From assembly GCF_019795155.1 (NCBI RefSeq), contig NZ_JAILYN010000010.1, positions 1 to 64,000 of the forward strand: a stretch of 64,000 bases of DNA, written 5' to 3'. Positions 34,283 through 42,970 of the stretch are shown one piece after another. The position numbers and the translations under genes are program-made. A model generated the notes under the pieces. The model ran no database searches. It was not told the DNA's origin and worked only from the letters and a program-made list of their open reading frames with translations. Every line of letters begins with the position of its first letter. The stretch's first letter is position 1. Source of the stretch: Marinobacterium arenosum. Its GTDB lineage: Bacteria > Pseudomonadota > Gammaproteobacteria > Pseudomonadales > Balneatricaceae.

Positions 34283-34486
34283 TCAGCGATTCAGTACCAG
34301 CTGTGGGCCGTTCTGTTTGCCGGACGGCAGCACATGCTTGGCGAATACGCCGTAGATATGGCCGCAGCTGTTGCAGTAGACCACCTGGAACCAGGCGTTC
34401 CGGTCGCGGGCGCGCTCCTCTGAATCCTTCGATACTATATGTTCGATCCCTTCGATTGCGCAGCTGGGGCATTTGGGCTCGGCCAT
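34283..34486 (-). CDS. Small zinc-ribbon protein of unknown function
   Basis: The 67-aa protein has two knuckles, CPSC (residues 6-9) and CNSC (about 38-41), which should bind one zinc. The rest resembles cytoplasmic zinc-ribbon proteins found widely in gammaproteobacteria. It ends 13 bp after the Gate-protein gene, in the opposite direction, and is divergent from the aminotransferase gene. Function is unknown. Confidence 0.75.
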   Translation of the reverse strand: MAEPKCPSCAIEGIEHIVSKDSEERARDRNAWFQVVYCNSCGHIYGVFAKHVLPSGKQNGPQLVLNR

Positions 34487-34625
34487 CCGGTTTCTCCTTC
34501 ATTCTCGATTTTCGGTTTGATTTGACCGGTAACGCGCCAGGAGTTCCCCGCGGGCGCGGTGCGGGTGCAATGCCCCCGGCTTGCGGGTACACTCCGCTGA
34601 AAAAATAAGTGTGGACCAAGGCACC

Positions 34626-35774
34626 ATGCAGTATCCCGAAAGCAAGCTGCCCCATGTGGGCACCACCATCTTCAGCCAGATGTCGCAGCTGGCGGCGGAA
34701 CACGACGCCATCAACCTGTCGCAGGGGTTTCCCGACTTCGATGGCCCGGCCGAGCTGCGCCAGCGGGTGAGCCACTATATCGAGCAGGGCGCCAACCAAT
34801 ATGCGCCGATGCCGGGGGTGCCGGCCCTGCGCCAGGCGATTGCCGGCAAGACCGAAGCGCTCTACGGCCGGCCGGTCTGCCCGGACAGCGAGATTACCGT
34901 GACCTCCGGTGCCACCGAGGCGCTGTTCGCCGCGATCAGCGCGGTGGTCCGCGCCGGCGATGAGGTGATCCTGTTTGATCCGAGCTACGACAGCTACCAG
35001 CCGGCGATCGAGCTGAACGGCGGTCGGGCGGTGCGTCTGCCATTGCAGCCGCCGGCATTCAGCATCGACTGGGACGCTTTGCGCCAGGCGATCAACGGCC
35101 GCACCCGGATGATCATCGTCAATACACCGCACAACCCGACCGGCGCGGTGCTCAGCGCCGGGGATCTGGAGCGGCTGGCCGAACTGCTGCGCGGCAGCGA
35201 TATCCTGCTGCTGGGCGACGAGGTCTACGAGCACATTGTATTCGACGGCGCCGAGCATCAGAGCCTGCTGCGCCATGCCGAACTGGCCGAGCGGGCTTTC
35301 GTGGTCTCCTCATTCGGCAAGACCTTCCATACCACCGGCTGGAAGGTCGGCTACTGCGTGGCGCCGGCCGCGCTGACCGCCGAGCTGCGCAAAGTACACC
35401 AGTACCTGACCTTCTCGACCATCACCCCGGTACAGCTGGCGCTGGCCGACTATCTGACCAGCGACCCGGATCATTACCTGTCGCTGCCGGCGTTCTATCA
35501 GCAGAAACGCGACCTGTTCTGTGACCTGCTGCAGGGCAGTCGCTTCCAGCTGTCGCCCTGTCCCGGCACCTATTTCCAGCTGGTCGATTACAGCGCCATC
35601 AGCGAGCTGCCGGATGTCGAGTTCTGCCGCTGGCTGGTGGAGCAGGCCGGTGTGGCGGCGATTCCGCTGTCGGTGTTCAGCGAGGTCGATCCGGGTACCC
35701 GTCTGGTACGGCTCTGCTTCGCCAAGCAGGCGGACACCCTGAAACAGGCGGCGGAGCGGCTATGTCGGATCTGA
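34626..35774 (+). CDS. Methionine/glutamine aminotransferase (YbdL-like)
   Basis: The 382-aa fold-type I aminotransferase has LSQGFPDFDGP (about residue 33), the PLP-site segment NTPHNPTGAV, DEVYEH and the PLP lysine in SSFGKTFHTTGWKVGY (about residue 238). It matches YbdL/KAT (glutamine transaminase K) enzymes that transaminate methionine or glutamine with keto acids, including 4-methylthio-2-oxobutanoate in methionine salvage. The next gene, overlapping by 13 bp, is an omega-amidase, which removes the ketoglutaramate formed when glutamine is the donor. Confidence 0.92.
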   Translation: MQYPESKLPHVGTTIFSQMSQLAAEHDAINLSQGFPDFDGPAELRQRVSHYIEQGANQYAPMPGVPALRQAIAGKTEALYGRPVCPDSEITVTSGATEALFAAISAVVRAGDEVILFDPSYDSYQPAIELNGGRAVRLPLQPPAFSIDWDALRQAINGRTRMIIVNTPHNPTGAVLSAGDLERLAELLRGSDILLLGDEVYEHIVFDGAEHQSLLRHAELAERAFVVSSFGKTFHTTGWKVGYCVAPAALTAELRKVHQYLTFSTITPVQLALADYLTSDPDHYLSLPAFYQQKRDLFCDLLQGSRFQLSPCPGTYFQLVDYSAISELPDVEFCRWLVEQAGVAAIPLSVFSEVDPGTRLVRLCFAKQADTLKQAAERLCRI

Positions 35775-36571
35775 TCGAGCACGGGCCGCAGCAGGATCTG
35801 CGGATCAGCCTGGTCCAGACCGAACTGGTCTGGCAGCAGCAGCAGGCCAACCGCGACCGGCTGGCGGAACTGCTGCAACCGCTGGCCGGCCAGAGCGACC
35901 TGATCGTGCTGCCGGAGATGTTCACCAGCGGCTTCAGCATGGCGCCGGAGCAGGTGGCCGAGCCGGTCGACGGGCCGACCACCGACTGGCTGCGACAGCA
36001 GGCGGCCGAACTGGGCGCGGCGATCACCGGCAGCGTCGCCACCGACCTGGGCGGCCGTTACTGCAACCGGCTGCTGTTCGTCAGCCCGCAGGGCGAGGTG
36101 CAATACTACGACAAGTGGCACCTGTTCCGGATGGCTGGCGAGCACCAGCACTATCAGGCCGGCGAGCGACGGGTGATCTTCGGCTACCGGGGCTGGCGGA
36201 TCCTGCCGCTGATCTGTTACGACCTGCGCTTCCCGGTGTTCAGCCGCAACCGCCAGGAGTACGACCTGCTGTTGTGTGTTGCCAACTGGCCGCAGCCGCG
36301 CCGTCACCCCTGGCGGACCCTGCTGCAGGCGCGGGCGGTCGAAAACCTCTGCTACGTGGCGGGCGTCAACCGGGTCGGCGAGGATGGCAACCAGCTGCCC
36401 TACAGCGGCGATTCGATGCTGGTCGACTTCAAGGGTGAACCGCTGATCGATCGGCCGGCCGGCCAGCCGTTTATCGAAAGCACCGCCCTCAGTGCCGGTC
36501 AGCTGGCCGCGTTCCGGGAGAAGTTTCCGGCCTGGTTGGATGCCGACCCGTTCGTTCTGGGCGACGGCTGA
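35762..36571 (+). CDS. Omega-amidase (YafV/Nit2-type carbon-nitrogen hydrolase)
   Basis: The 269-aa nitrilase-superfamily enzyme has the Glu-Lys-Cys triad: Glu in VLPEMFTSGFS (about residue 50), Lys in YYDKWHLF (about 119) and Cys in LPLICYDLRFP (about 153-163). YafV/Nit2 enzymes deamidate 2-oxoglutaramate and 2-oxosuccinamate. The 13-bp overlap with the aminotransferase gene shows co-translation and supports coupled transamination and deamidation. Confidence 0.92.
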   Translation: MSDLIEHGPQQDLRISLVQTELVWQQQQANRDRLAELLQPLAGQSDLIVLPEMFTSGFSMAPEQVAEPVDGPTTDWLRQQAAELGAAITGSVATDLGGRYCNRLLFVSPQGEVQYYDKWHLFRMAGEHQHYQAGERRVIFGYRGWRILPLICYDLRFPVFSRNRQEYDLLLCVANWPQPRRHPWRTLLQARAVENLCYVAGVNRVGEDGNQLPYSGDSMLVDFKGEPLIDRPAGQPFIESTALSAGQLAAFREKFPAWLDADPFVLGDG

Positions 36572-36654
36572 GCGGGTACAGATTGCGGAATGCTCTTTGA
36601 CCCGGGCGGTTTTTCGGTAGATGCTCTATCGAAATGGAAGTGGGGAGAGCGGCG

Positions 36655-37284
36655 ATGCGGTTGCTGGTGATCGGAGCGAGTCGGGGTATCGGTCTGGAGG
36701 TGGTTCGCCAGGCGTTGCAGCAACAGCATCAGGTGACCGCCTGTGCCCGGCGGATCGGCCGGATGGAGGACTGCCAGGGCGCGTTGACGGTCAATCGCGC
36801 CGATATCCTGGATTTCTTCTCGGTACAGCGGCTGATGCCGGGCCAGGATGCGGTGGTAATCTGCATCGGTGCGCTGCCCAGCTTCGACAAGGTGCGCTGT
36901 TTTTCGGAAGGCACCCGTAACGTGATCGACGCCATGCACGCCGCACACGTCAAGCGGCTGCTGGTGGTTACCGGCATCGGCGCCGGCGACAGCCGGGGGC
37001 ACGGTGGCTGGCTCTACGACCGGCTGTTCCACCCCTTCGTGCTGGGTACCATCTACAAGGACAAGGATCGCCAGGAGTACCTGGTGCGGCGCAGTAATCT
37101 GGACTGGACCATCATCCGGCCCGGTTTCCTGACCCACGGTCCGCGCACCGGTCAGTACCGGGTGCTGACCGACCTGGACGGCATCCGTTGCGGCAAGATC
37201 GCTCGCGCCGACGTGGCGCACTTCATCCTGCAGGAACTCAATGGCCCCGGTTATCGGCATCAGGCGCCGCTGATCTGCTACTGA
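36655..37284 (+). CDS. NAD(P)-binding SDR-like oxidoreductase
   Basis: The 209-aa protein from the ATG at 36655 has the GASRGIGLEVVRQAL dinucleotide motif (about residues 7-21) and an atypical SDR/NAD(P)H-binding fold (NmrA/BlvRB-like). The conserved YxxxK is seen as YKDKDRQEYLV in altered form, so catalysis is not certain. The ribosome binding site is GGGGAG. Function is unknown; a flavin or biliverdin reductase role occurs in relatives. Confidence 0.75.
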   Translation: MRLLVIGASRGIGLEVVRQALQQQHQVTACARRIGRMEDCQGALTVNRADILDFFSVQRLMPGQDAVVICIGALPSFDKVRCFSEGTRNVIDAMHAAHVKRLLVVTGIGAGDSRGHGGWLYDRLFHPFVLGTIYKDKDRQEYLVRRSNLDWTIIRPGFLTHGPRTGQYRVLTDLDGIRCGKIARADVAHFILQELNGPGYRHQAPLICY

Positions 37285-37426
37285 ACCGCTTCAAGGATCT
37301 CACCCGGTGGTCGCTTTTTCCGCCCGCTCCAACGCTGATTCGCTGGCCTTTTCGTGCACTCAGCGCCCCGGTTCAAACAAGCGTATGAACTATACTGCAG
37401 AAAGATTTACAGGTGGAGGCAGCAGC

Positions 37427-37948
37427 ATGAAACGGCTGATATTTCTGGCCCCGTCGCTGGGCCAGGCGGAAACGGTCGTCGAAGGATTGCGTGCACTGGA
37501 TATCGATGACAATTGGATGCATATCGTGGCCAAAGACCACCATATGCTGGAGCAGGCGCACCTGCATGAAGCAACCGACCTCGAAACCACTGAAATGGCC
37601 ACCGATCTGGATTGGGGGATGGTTGCCGGTGGGACCCTGGGCATGTTGGCCGGGCTGAGTGCGATCGGGCTTGGGCCGCTGGGCCTGGTGTTGGGTGGTG
37701 GTACGGTATTGGCCGGTAGCCTGTTGGGCATCGGCCTGGGCGGTTGGCTGGGTAAGATGATCGGTGAACAGACCCCCCGTGCCGAGCTGGAGAAATACAG
37801 CCATGCCATCGAGCAGGGGCAGCTGCTGATGATGATCGATATCCCGGAACTGAAGTTGCCGGCGGTGTTCAGATTGATTCGTGAACACTGTCCTCAGGCG
37901 CTGATCGAGTCAGCGACGCTGACCCACGATCGCCAGATTGCTGCCTGA
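37427..37948 (+). CDS. Glycine-rich membrane protein of unknown function
   Basis: The product is 173 aa from the ATG at 37427, which is preceded by GGTGGAGG. A soluble N-terminal region (residues 1-65) is followed by a glycine-zipper hydrophobic stretch (about residues 68-115, GTLGMLAGLSAIGLGPLGLVLGG) and a soluble C-terminal part. This pattern resembles DUF1269-like proteins. No function can be given. A terminator follows. Confidence 0.7.
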   Translation: MKRLIFLAPSLGQAETVVEGLRALDIDDNWMHIVAKDHHMLEQAHLHEATDLETTEMATDLDWGMVAGGTLGMLAGLSAIGLGPLGLVLGGGTVLAGSLLGIGLGGWLGKMIGEQTPRAELEKYSHAIEQGQLLMMIDIPELKLPAVFRLIREHCPQALIESATLTHDRQIAA

Positions 37949-38029
37949 CCAGATCGCTGTCTGATTAGTAGCGTTCGACCCACTTTACCCCGCCAGGGTG
38001 GAGAGCCGAAATCTGTTTTCGGCCATCTG

Positions 38030-38056
38030 GGGACAGCCGCGAGGCTGTCCCTTTCT
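38030..38056 (+). terminator. Terminator after the glycine-rich membrane protein gene
   Basis: The stem GGGACAGCC (38030-38038) and GGCTGTCCC (38043-38051) is followed by TTTCT. A second hairpin, GCCGAAA/TTTCGGC, lies just before it at about 38005-38023. Confidence 0.75.
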
Positions 38057-38066
38057 AGTTAGTTCT

Positions 38067-38102
38067 GAGTTAACAGTTTTGAGTTAACAGTTTTGAGTTA
38101 AC
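38067..38102. repeat. 14-bp tandem repeat GAGTTAACAGTTTT
   Basis: Two full copies and one partial copy of GAGTTAACAGTTTT lie between the terminator and the AraC gene end. The same motif appears once near 26043-26057, and a related GTTAACTG/CTGTTAAC sequence lies near 28247-28267, so it belongs to a dispersed family. Confidence 0.85.
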
Positions 38103-38136
38103 GGCTAACCGCGCGGCTGTATCACTGTTTACTGTC

Positions 38137-38175
38137 CACTCAACACTCAACACTCAACACTCAACACTCAACACT
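38137..38175. repeat. Heptamer tandem repeat (CAACACT)5
   Basis: Five perfect copies of CAACACT with a partial leading CACT end four bases before the AraC-family stop codon. The 7-bp period and the position beside a gene end are the same as for the (CTGTTAG)10 array at 26304-26373. Confidence 0.92.
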
Positions 38176-38178
38176 TTC

Positions 38179-38952
38179 TTACGCTCGTCGCAGGTATTCA
38201 CCCGGCGTCACCCCCAGCAGGGTTTTAAAACGGTTGATAAAGGCGGAGGCGGAGTTGTAGCCCAGCGCCAGCGCCACGCTGGTGACTGCTTCGCCGCTTT
38301 CCAGCCGCTGCACCGCTTCCAGCATCCGCAACCGCTGGCGCCACTCCCGGAAGCCCATGCCCATCTCCTTGTGGCAGAGCCGGTTAAGGGTGCGGCTGGT
38401 GGCACCGATCTGATCAGCCCACTGCTCCAGGGTGCGTTTGTCGTCCGGCCGCTCCAGCAGTCGGGTGGCCAGTTGGGCCAATCGGGGATCCTCCGGTAGC
38501 GGAAGTTCGTAGGCCACTTCGCGGGCGCGGACCAGCTGATCCATCAGGCAGGCGATCATTCGTCCTTCGGCCCCTTGCTCGTCATAGGCCGCCGGCAGGG
38601 TCGACGCCTCGCGGATCAGTTCGCGCATCAGCGGGGTTACTTCGAGCACGCAGCTCTCCGCCGGCAGGTCGTGCAGCCAGGGATGACCGATATAAACGCC
38701 ACAGAACGCCACCCCGGTGCGGCTGCGCAGTTCGTGCTCGACGAACGGCGGGCACCAGAGCGCATGCTGGGGTGGAATAACGTAACTGGTGTCGTGGGCG
38801 CGGGCCAGCATCACCCCGCGGGTGGCGAACGAAAGTTGACCGTAGGGGTGGTCATGCGCTTCTACCAGATTGCCGGCCGGGATCTTCATGACCCGAAAGA
38901 AAACCGGTCGTTGCAGGTTATCGAATTGGGGCTCGGGAAGGACTTTCCACAT
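38179..38952 (-). CDS. AraC-family transcriptional regulator
   Basis: The 257-aa protein starts at the ATG at 38952; a much longer frame reaching 39915 runs antisense through panB and is rejected. It has an N-terminal cupin segment (AGNLVEAHDHPYGQLSFATRGVM) and a C-terminal AraC HTH pair (LEQWADQIGATSRTLNRLCHKEMGMGFREWRQRLR and SVALALGYNSASAFINRFKTLLGVTPGEYLR). It is divergent from panB with a 99-bp gap. Targets and effector are unknown. Confidence 0.88.
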   Translation of the reverse strand: MWKVLPEPQFDNLQRPVFFRVMKIPAGNLVEAHDHPYGQLSFATRGVMLARAHDTSYVIPPQHALWCPPFVEHELRSRTGVAFCGVYIGHPWLHDLPAESCVLEVTPLMRELIREASTLPAAYDEQGAEGRMIACLMDQLVRAREVAYELPLPEDPRLAQLATRLLERPDDKRTLEQWADQIGATSRTLNRLCHKEMGMGFREWRQRLRMLEAVQRLESGEAVTSVALALGYNSASAFINRFKTLLGVTPGEYLRRA

Positions 38953-39051
38953 AATATGTCCGGTTCGCGTTACTTGTTGTCCTAATGCAGCAAGAAGGAC
39001 AGCGGGTTGGAGCATACCATGGCGTGGGTTTTTCGAACACAGGAGTAAGAG

Positions 39052-39897
39052 ATGAGTGTGCATCTCAGTCGAGACCGCGTGACAGTACCCAAGGTGCTCG
39101 CGCGCAAGGGTGGTGAGAAGCTGGTCGTCCTTACCGCGTACAGCATGCCAATGGCCCGTCAGTTGGATCCGCATTGCGATATCCTGCTGGTCGGCGATTC
39201 CCTGGGTATGGTGCTGTACGGATTGCCGAATACCTTGACGGTTTCGCTGGACATGATGATCAATCATGGCGCAGCGGTGGCGCGGGGGGCGGAGCACGCC
39301 CTGGTGGTCGTGGATATGCCGTTCGGCAGCTATCAGGAATCGCCGCAGCAGGCGTTCCGCAATGCGGCGCAGCTGATGGCGCAGAGTAATGCCCAGGCGG
39401 TTAAGCTGGAAGGCGGCGAGGAGATGGCGGAGACGATCGCTTTCCTGACGGCGCGCGGCATTCCGGTGATGGCCCACGTCGGCCTGAAGCCGCAGTCGGC
39501 CAACAGCATGGGCGGCTTCAAGGTACAGGGACGGGAAGATGCCGAGGCGGAGCAGATCATGCGTGACGCCAAGGCAGTGGAAGCCGCTGGGGCCTTTTCC
39601 GTGGTCATTGAGGGGACCGCCGAGCCGGTCGCGGCGCGGATCAGCGCCAATCTGTCGATCCCGACCATCGGCATCGGCGCATCGGGCGCCTGCGATGGCC
39701 AGGTACTGGTGACCGACGACCTGGTGGGCATGTTCGGTGAGTTCACGCCGAAATTCGTTAAGCGCTATGCCGATCTGGGCAGCCAACTGGGCGAGGCGGC
39801 ACGCCGTTACGCCGAAGAGGTCCGTTCCGGTGCCTTCCCGGCGGCGGAACACTGCTTCGGCGTCCAGGCCAAAGCAAAAATCAGCGGCGATCGCTGA
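39052..39897 (+). CDS. panB: 3-methyl-2-oxobutanoate hydroxymethyltransferase, PanB family
   Basis: The 281-aa TIM-barrel enzyme transfers a hydroxymethyl group from methylene-THF to ketoisovalerate in pantothenate synthesis. It shows [31 protein letters not shown] (magnesium ligands in the DS segment), [17 protein letters not shown] (usually GHLGLTPQS) and the GIGAS-CDGQVLV motif. MAHVGLKPQ in place of GHLGLTPQ and the absence of panC nearby suggest a PanB paralogue, possibly not the main biosynthetic enzyme. A 14-bp inverted repeat follows. Confidence 0.87.
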   Translation: MSVHLSRDRVTVPKVLARKGGEKLVVLTAYSMPMARQLDPHCDILLVGDSLGMVLYGLPNTLTVSLDMMINHGAAVARGAEHALVVVDMPFGSYQESPQQAFRNAAQLMAQSNAQAVKLEGGEEMAETIAFLTARGIPVMAHVGLKPQSANSMGGFKVQGREDAEAEQIMRDAKAVEAAGAFSVVIEGTAEPVAARISANLSIPTIGIGASGACDGQVLVTDDLVGMFGEFTPKFVKRYADLGSQLGEAARRYAEEVRSGAFPAAEHCFGVQAKAKISGDR

Positions 39898-39916
39898 GGC
39901 GTTAAAAACGCTCAAT

Positions 39917-39969
39917 AATCGGCGAAAAATGCACCTTTATCTGTTGAAGATGTGGATTTTTCGCCGATT
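39917..39969. other. 14-bp perfect inverted repeat after panB
   Basis: Arms AATCGGCGAAAAAT (39917-39930) and ATTTTTCGCCGATT (39956-39969) are perfect complements separated by 25 nt. A T-rich stretch follows the right arm. It may act as a terminator or as a protein-binding site; the long loop is unusual for an intrinsic terminator. Confidence 0.7.
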
Positions 39970-40163
39970 TTAGAGTTCTCGCACTGCCTTCATTCCCGTC
40001 TTTTAAAACCACGCATCACTGTCTTTTTCCGTCATCCGCGGCTGCCTCCCGGCCTGCACAGTCTAAACTGATAGTACTCGCGCCAATGGCCGTAATCCGT
40101 AAGCGGTGTCCGGGCCGGCGTAACCGAGCGATCAGGACAGGGGGGAACCCGGAGGATTCAGTG

Positions 40164-40565
40164 ATGAGCAAGGGGCATGAAAAACACCATGAACGACATG
40201 TCGGCCTGTCGAAGTTCGGCAAGGATCTGGTGCGCCGTTCCGGCTCCCACTGCGAACTCTGCAATAAACATGGCGTCAAGCTGGTGGTGCATGAGGTGCC
40301 GCCCTCGCCACCGGAGCCGGAGCTGGAACACTGCATCTTTATTTGCGAAGGCTGTGACCATCAGCTCCGTCAGCCGAAACGCACCCAGCCCGACTATTGG
40401 CACTTCCTGGCGACCTCGATGTGGAGCACCATCCCGGCGGTCAAGATCAGCTCGCTGCTGATGTTGCATCGGTTGTGCGAGACTGAGCCCTGGGCGGCCG
40501 AGCTGCTTGACGAGGTTTACCTGACACCGGAGGAGCAGGCTTGGCTGAGAGCTGCCCGTCGTTAA
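40164..40565 (+). CDS. PhnA/YjdM-like zinc-ribbon protein
   Basis: The product is 133 aa from the ATG at 40164, with GGAGG 9 bp upstream. It has a zinc-ribbon with CELC (about residue 31) and CEGC (about 65), and a following helical region WHFLATSMWSTIPAVKISSLLMLHRL that resembles PhnA N-terminal domain proteins. Despite the name, PhnA homologues without the hydrolase domain do not cleave phosphonoacetate, so no enzyme role is claimed. It is monocistronic. Confidence 0.72.
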   Translation: MSKGHEKHHERHVGLSKFGKDLVRRSGSHCELCNKHGVKLVVHEVPPSPPEPELEHCIFICEGCDHQLRQPKRTQPDYWHFLATSMWSTIPAVKISSLLMLHRLCETEPWAAELLDEVYLTPEEQAWLRAARR

Positions 40566-40685
40566 GTTAGTCCGCACAGTCTTCGGACAAGCGCCGAATC
40601 CCGGTCGCTTTGGCAGCCGGCCCTTTCCCGTTGCCCCCGATACTGAAATAATTCCTGGCTGAACAGATCAGCGCAGGGAATACCA

Positions 40686-41657
40686 ATGTTGCATATCACC
40701 AACGGCGATAACGCCAACGAAGTGCTTCGGCAGGCTGCATTCGATGGCGCCTTTCTGGCTTGGGCCGATGTCCTGCACGAGGGGCCGGTGCCTGCCGGCC
40801 TGAGCCTGCAGGAGATGTCGCTGATTCGGGCGCGCTTTATCAGTTATTGCGGCTGGGCCAGTGAGTTCGAGGCCCAGACCCACTTTCAGACGCGTGATGC
40901 ACTGTTTACCGCCGCAGCCGGGCGTGGCGAAGTGGTGATCTGGAACAGTCGCGAACTCTATGACCAACTGCACCTGCTGCAGATGCTGGCCTGGTATGGC
41001 CAGGAGGGCACAGGCCAGGCGGCGCCGACTCTGGTGTTCGTGCCGGGCCTGATCGGTATCGACGACATGACCGCTGAGGTGCTGCGCGACTGTTACTGTC
41101 AGGCGGTACCGGCTAGCGCAGACCAATTGGCCCTGGCCGCCGAGGGCTGGCAGGCTTTCACCGCGCCCAATCCACGTAGCCTGGCCGCTTTTGCCGCACA
41201 GCCGAATGACGCGCTGCCCTGGTTGTCGGCCGGATTGCGGCGTCTGCTGCAGGAGTATCCCGATCTGCAGGGGATCAGCCGCACCGAGCGGCAGGTTCTG
41301 CAGGCGGTCGCCGCTGGCGAACAGAGCCCGGCCGGTATCTTCCGTCATTCATGGGCACAGGAAGAGGTGCCGTTCATGGGCGACTCCAGCTTCTGGCTGA
41401 TCATCAAGGGGATGCTGGAATCTCCTCAGCCGCTGTTGCTGTTGGACGGCGACCAGCCATTCCGCTTGCCGGGCATGTTTGGTCCAGATGAGAGCTTTCT
41501 GGCGCAGCGGCTTCGGTTGACCGCGTTTGCCGAACAGCTGCTGGCGGGGCAGGGTGACTGGCTGGCACAGCACCAGATCGATCGTTGGGTCGGCGGCGTC
41601 CACCTGAATCCGGACAACCGCTGGCGCTGGGATGGCAAATCTTTTCTACGTCAGTAG
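40686..41657 (+). CDS. DUF1835 domain protein
   Basis: The 323-aa protein begins LHITNGDNANEVLRQAAFDGAFLAWADVLHEGPVPAGLS, the DUF1835 opening, and continues with the DUF3658-like C-terminal part (LTEREVLQAVA-type segment reads RTERQVLQAVAAGEQSP). There is no signal peptide or membrane helix. Function is unknown to me. It stands alone. Confidence 0.8.
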   Translation: MLHITNGDNANEVLRQAAFDGAFLAWADVLHEGPVPAGLSLQEMSLIRARFISYCGWASEFEAQTHFQTRDALFTAAAGRGEVVIWNSRELYDQLHLLQMLAWYGQEGTGQAAPTLVFVPGLIGIDDMTAEVLRDCYCQAVPASADQLALAAEGWQAFTAPNPRSLAAFAAQPNDALPWLSAGLRRLLQEYPDLQGISRTERQVLQAVAAGEQSPAGIFRHSWAQEEVPFMGDSSFWLIIKGMLESPQPLLLLDGDQPFRLPGMFGPDESFLAQRLRLTAFAEQLLAGQGDWLAQHQIDRWVGGVHLNPDNRWRWDGKSFLRQ

Positions 41658-41768
41658 CCCTTTTTTCAGGGGAATTCGGTTAGAGGGCAGGGTCGCGGGG
41701 GTCGCGTATCGCGCCACGAGGCTTTACCATGTAAGTTCATTTACAAAAAATCTCTTTGGAGTAGCTCT

Positions 41769-42230
41769 ATGCAGATCAGCGACAACAAGGTAGTGACAAT
41801 TCACTACACTCTGACCAACACCGACGGCGCCGTCATCGACAGCTCCGTCTCCGCCGAGCCGCTGGCCTATCTGCATGGTGCAGGTAACATCGTAGTTGGC
41901 CTGGAAAGCGCCCTGGCTGGCAAGGCTGCCGGCGATAAGCTGGACGTGACCGTCAGCCCGGAAGAGGGTTACGGCGAGAAGCACGACGAGCTGGTTCAGA
42001 AGGTGCCGACCGAAAACTTCTCCGGCATCGAGACCGTCGAAGTGGGTATGCAGTTCATGGCTGAAGCGCCTTGGGGCCAGCAGCCGGTCACCGTGATCAA
42101 GGTGGAAGACGACGGCATCACCATCGATGGCAACCACCCGCTGGCCGGCGAAACCCTGCAGTTCGCGGTCGAAGTCGTTGAGGTTCGCGATGCCACTCAG
42201 GAGGAGATCGAGCACGGTCACGTGCATTGA
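41769..42230 (+). CDS. slyD: SlyD-like FKBP-type peptidyl-prolyl isomerase
   Basis: The 153-aa protein has the FKBP domain (VTIHYTLTNTDGAVIDSS at the N-terminus and the C-terminal EVVEV strand) with an insert-in-flap domain between about residues 70 and 125, as in SlyD. It catalyses proline isomerisation and acts as a chaperone. The nickel-binding tail of E. coli SlyD is reduced here to EHGHVH. GGAG precedes the start at 8 bp, and a GC-rich terminator follows. Confidence 0.93.
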   Translation: MQISDNKVVTIHYTLTNTDGAVIDSSVSAEPLAYLHGAGNIVVGLESALAGKAAGDKLDVTVSPEEGYGEKHDELVQKVPTENFSGIETVEVGMQFMAEAPWGQQPVTVIKVEDDGITIDGNHPLAGETLQFAVEVVEVRDATQEEIEHGHVH

Positions 42231-42550
42231 TCCCTCGGTGCCGGGGCGGGCGCCCCGGCATTCAGTTTCCTTACGTCTGCCTTTCTATCTATCCCCGCTT
42301 GCCCCGCTTGTGTCTCTCTTTCAGCCGGTACTCTCCGTTGGGCCGGTACTTTCAGATCGTTTAACTTTAACGTCATCCATTCTCATTCTAATGTGTTATT
42401 AAACCGTTCAGGAACGGCCTTTCGATCGCTGCTGGACTAAGCTTATGGAGCCCCGGGCCGGGGAGCGCACCGTGCGGCGAATCGTTGTTCACGCCGCCGG
42501 GCTGCCAGACCGATGGAGCCGTAGGTTAAGAAACCACAGGAGAACAAGTC
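42231..42550. other. Intergenic region between slyD and DUF6482-like gene
   Basis: The first part holds a strong hairpin, GTGCCGGGGC-GGGC-GCCCCGGCAT (42239-42262), followed by a T-containing tail, probably the slyD terminator. The remainder has no gene. It should carry the promoter of the next gene. Confidence 0.6.
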
Positions 42551-42856
42551 ATGCGAGTAGCCGATTTCAAGACGCTGGCCGGCGAGCACCATATCAAGAA
42601 TGTGAATTTCGTCGAATCCAGTTGCGGGCCGATGGTGATCGAGGTGGAGTTCGAACGGGGGCAGGAGGTTGTGCGCGACCTGATCAAGGACAGCAAGGGC
42701 AATGTTATTACCTATACCAATATCACCCAGGCCTATGACGTGTGCAGTCGTGCCGGGGTGCACCGGGCTAATCTGGTGCAGGTGATTCCTCATGACGAGG
42801 CTTGTGTGGGTATGTTTGCCGAATACCATCGGGATGCAATTCCATTGAAGTTCTGA
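42551..42856 (+). CDS. Small protein, DUF6482-like
   Basis: The 101-aa cytoplasmic protein (MRVADFKTLAGEHHIKNVNF start) has the IPHDEACVGM segment near the C-terminus, like the VHDEMCGL motif of DUF6482 proteins of Pseudomonas and Halomonas. The start follows an AGGAGAACAAGTC sequence. It is monocistronic, with a good terminator after it. No function is known. Confidence 0.65.
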   Translation: MRVADFKTLAGEHHIKNVNFVESSCGPMVIEVEFERGQEVVRDLIKDSKGNVITYTNITQAYDVCSRAGVHRANLVQVIPHDEACVGMFAEYHRDAIPLKF

Positions 42857-42892
42857 GGAACCGTCGCTGATCCAGTACTGCTCGGACTTTAG

Positions 42893-42924
42893 GAACAACC
42901 GCCAGTGTCAGGCGGTTGTTTGCA
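42893..42924 (+). terminator. Terminator after the DUF6482-like gene
   Basis: Arms AACAACCGCC (42894-42903) and GGCGGTTGTT (42911-42920) form a 10-bp stem with a 7-nt loop, followed by TTGC. Confidence 0.78.
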
Positions 42925-42970
42925 TTGTTAACGCCGGCCCCGTGCCGGCTTTTACTGGATGCGGGTACGG

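Noticed and set aside
38953-39915. N-terminal extension of the AraC-family frame by 321 codons
   Set aside because: The extension is antisense to panB. The conserved AraC N-terminus begins at the ATG at 38952.
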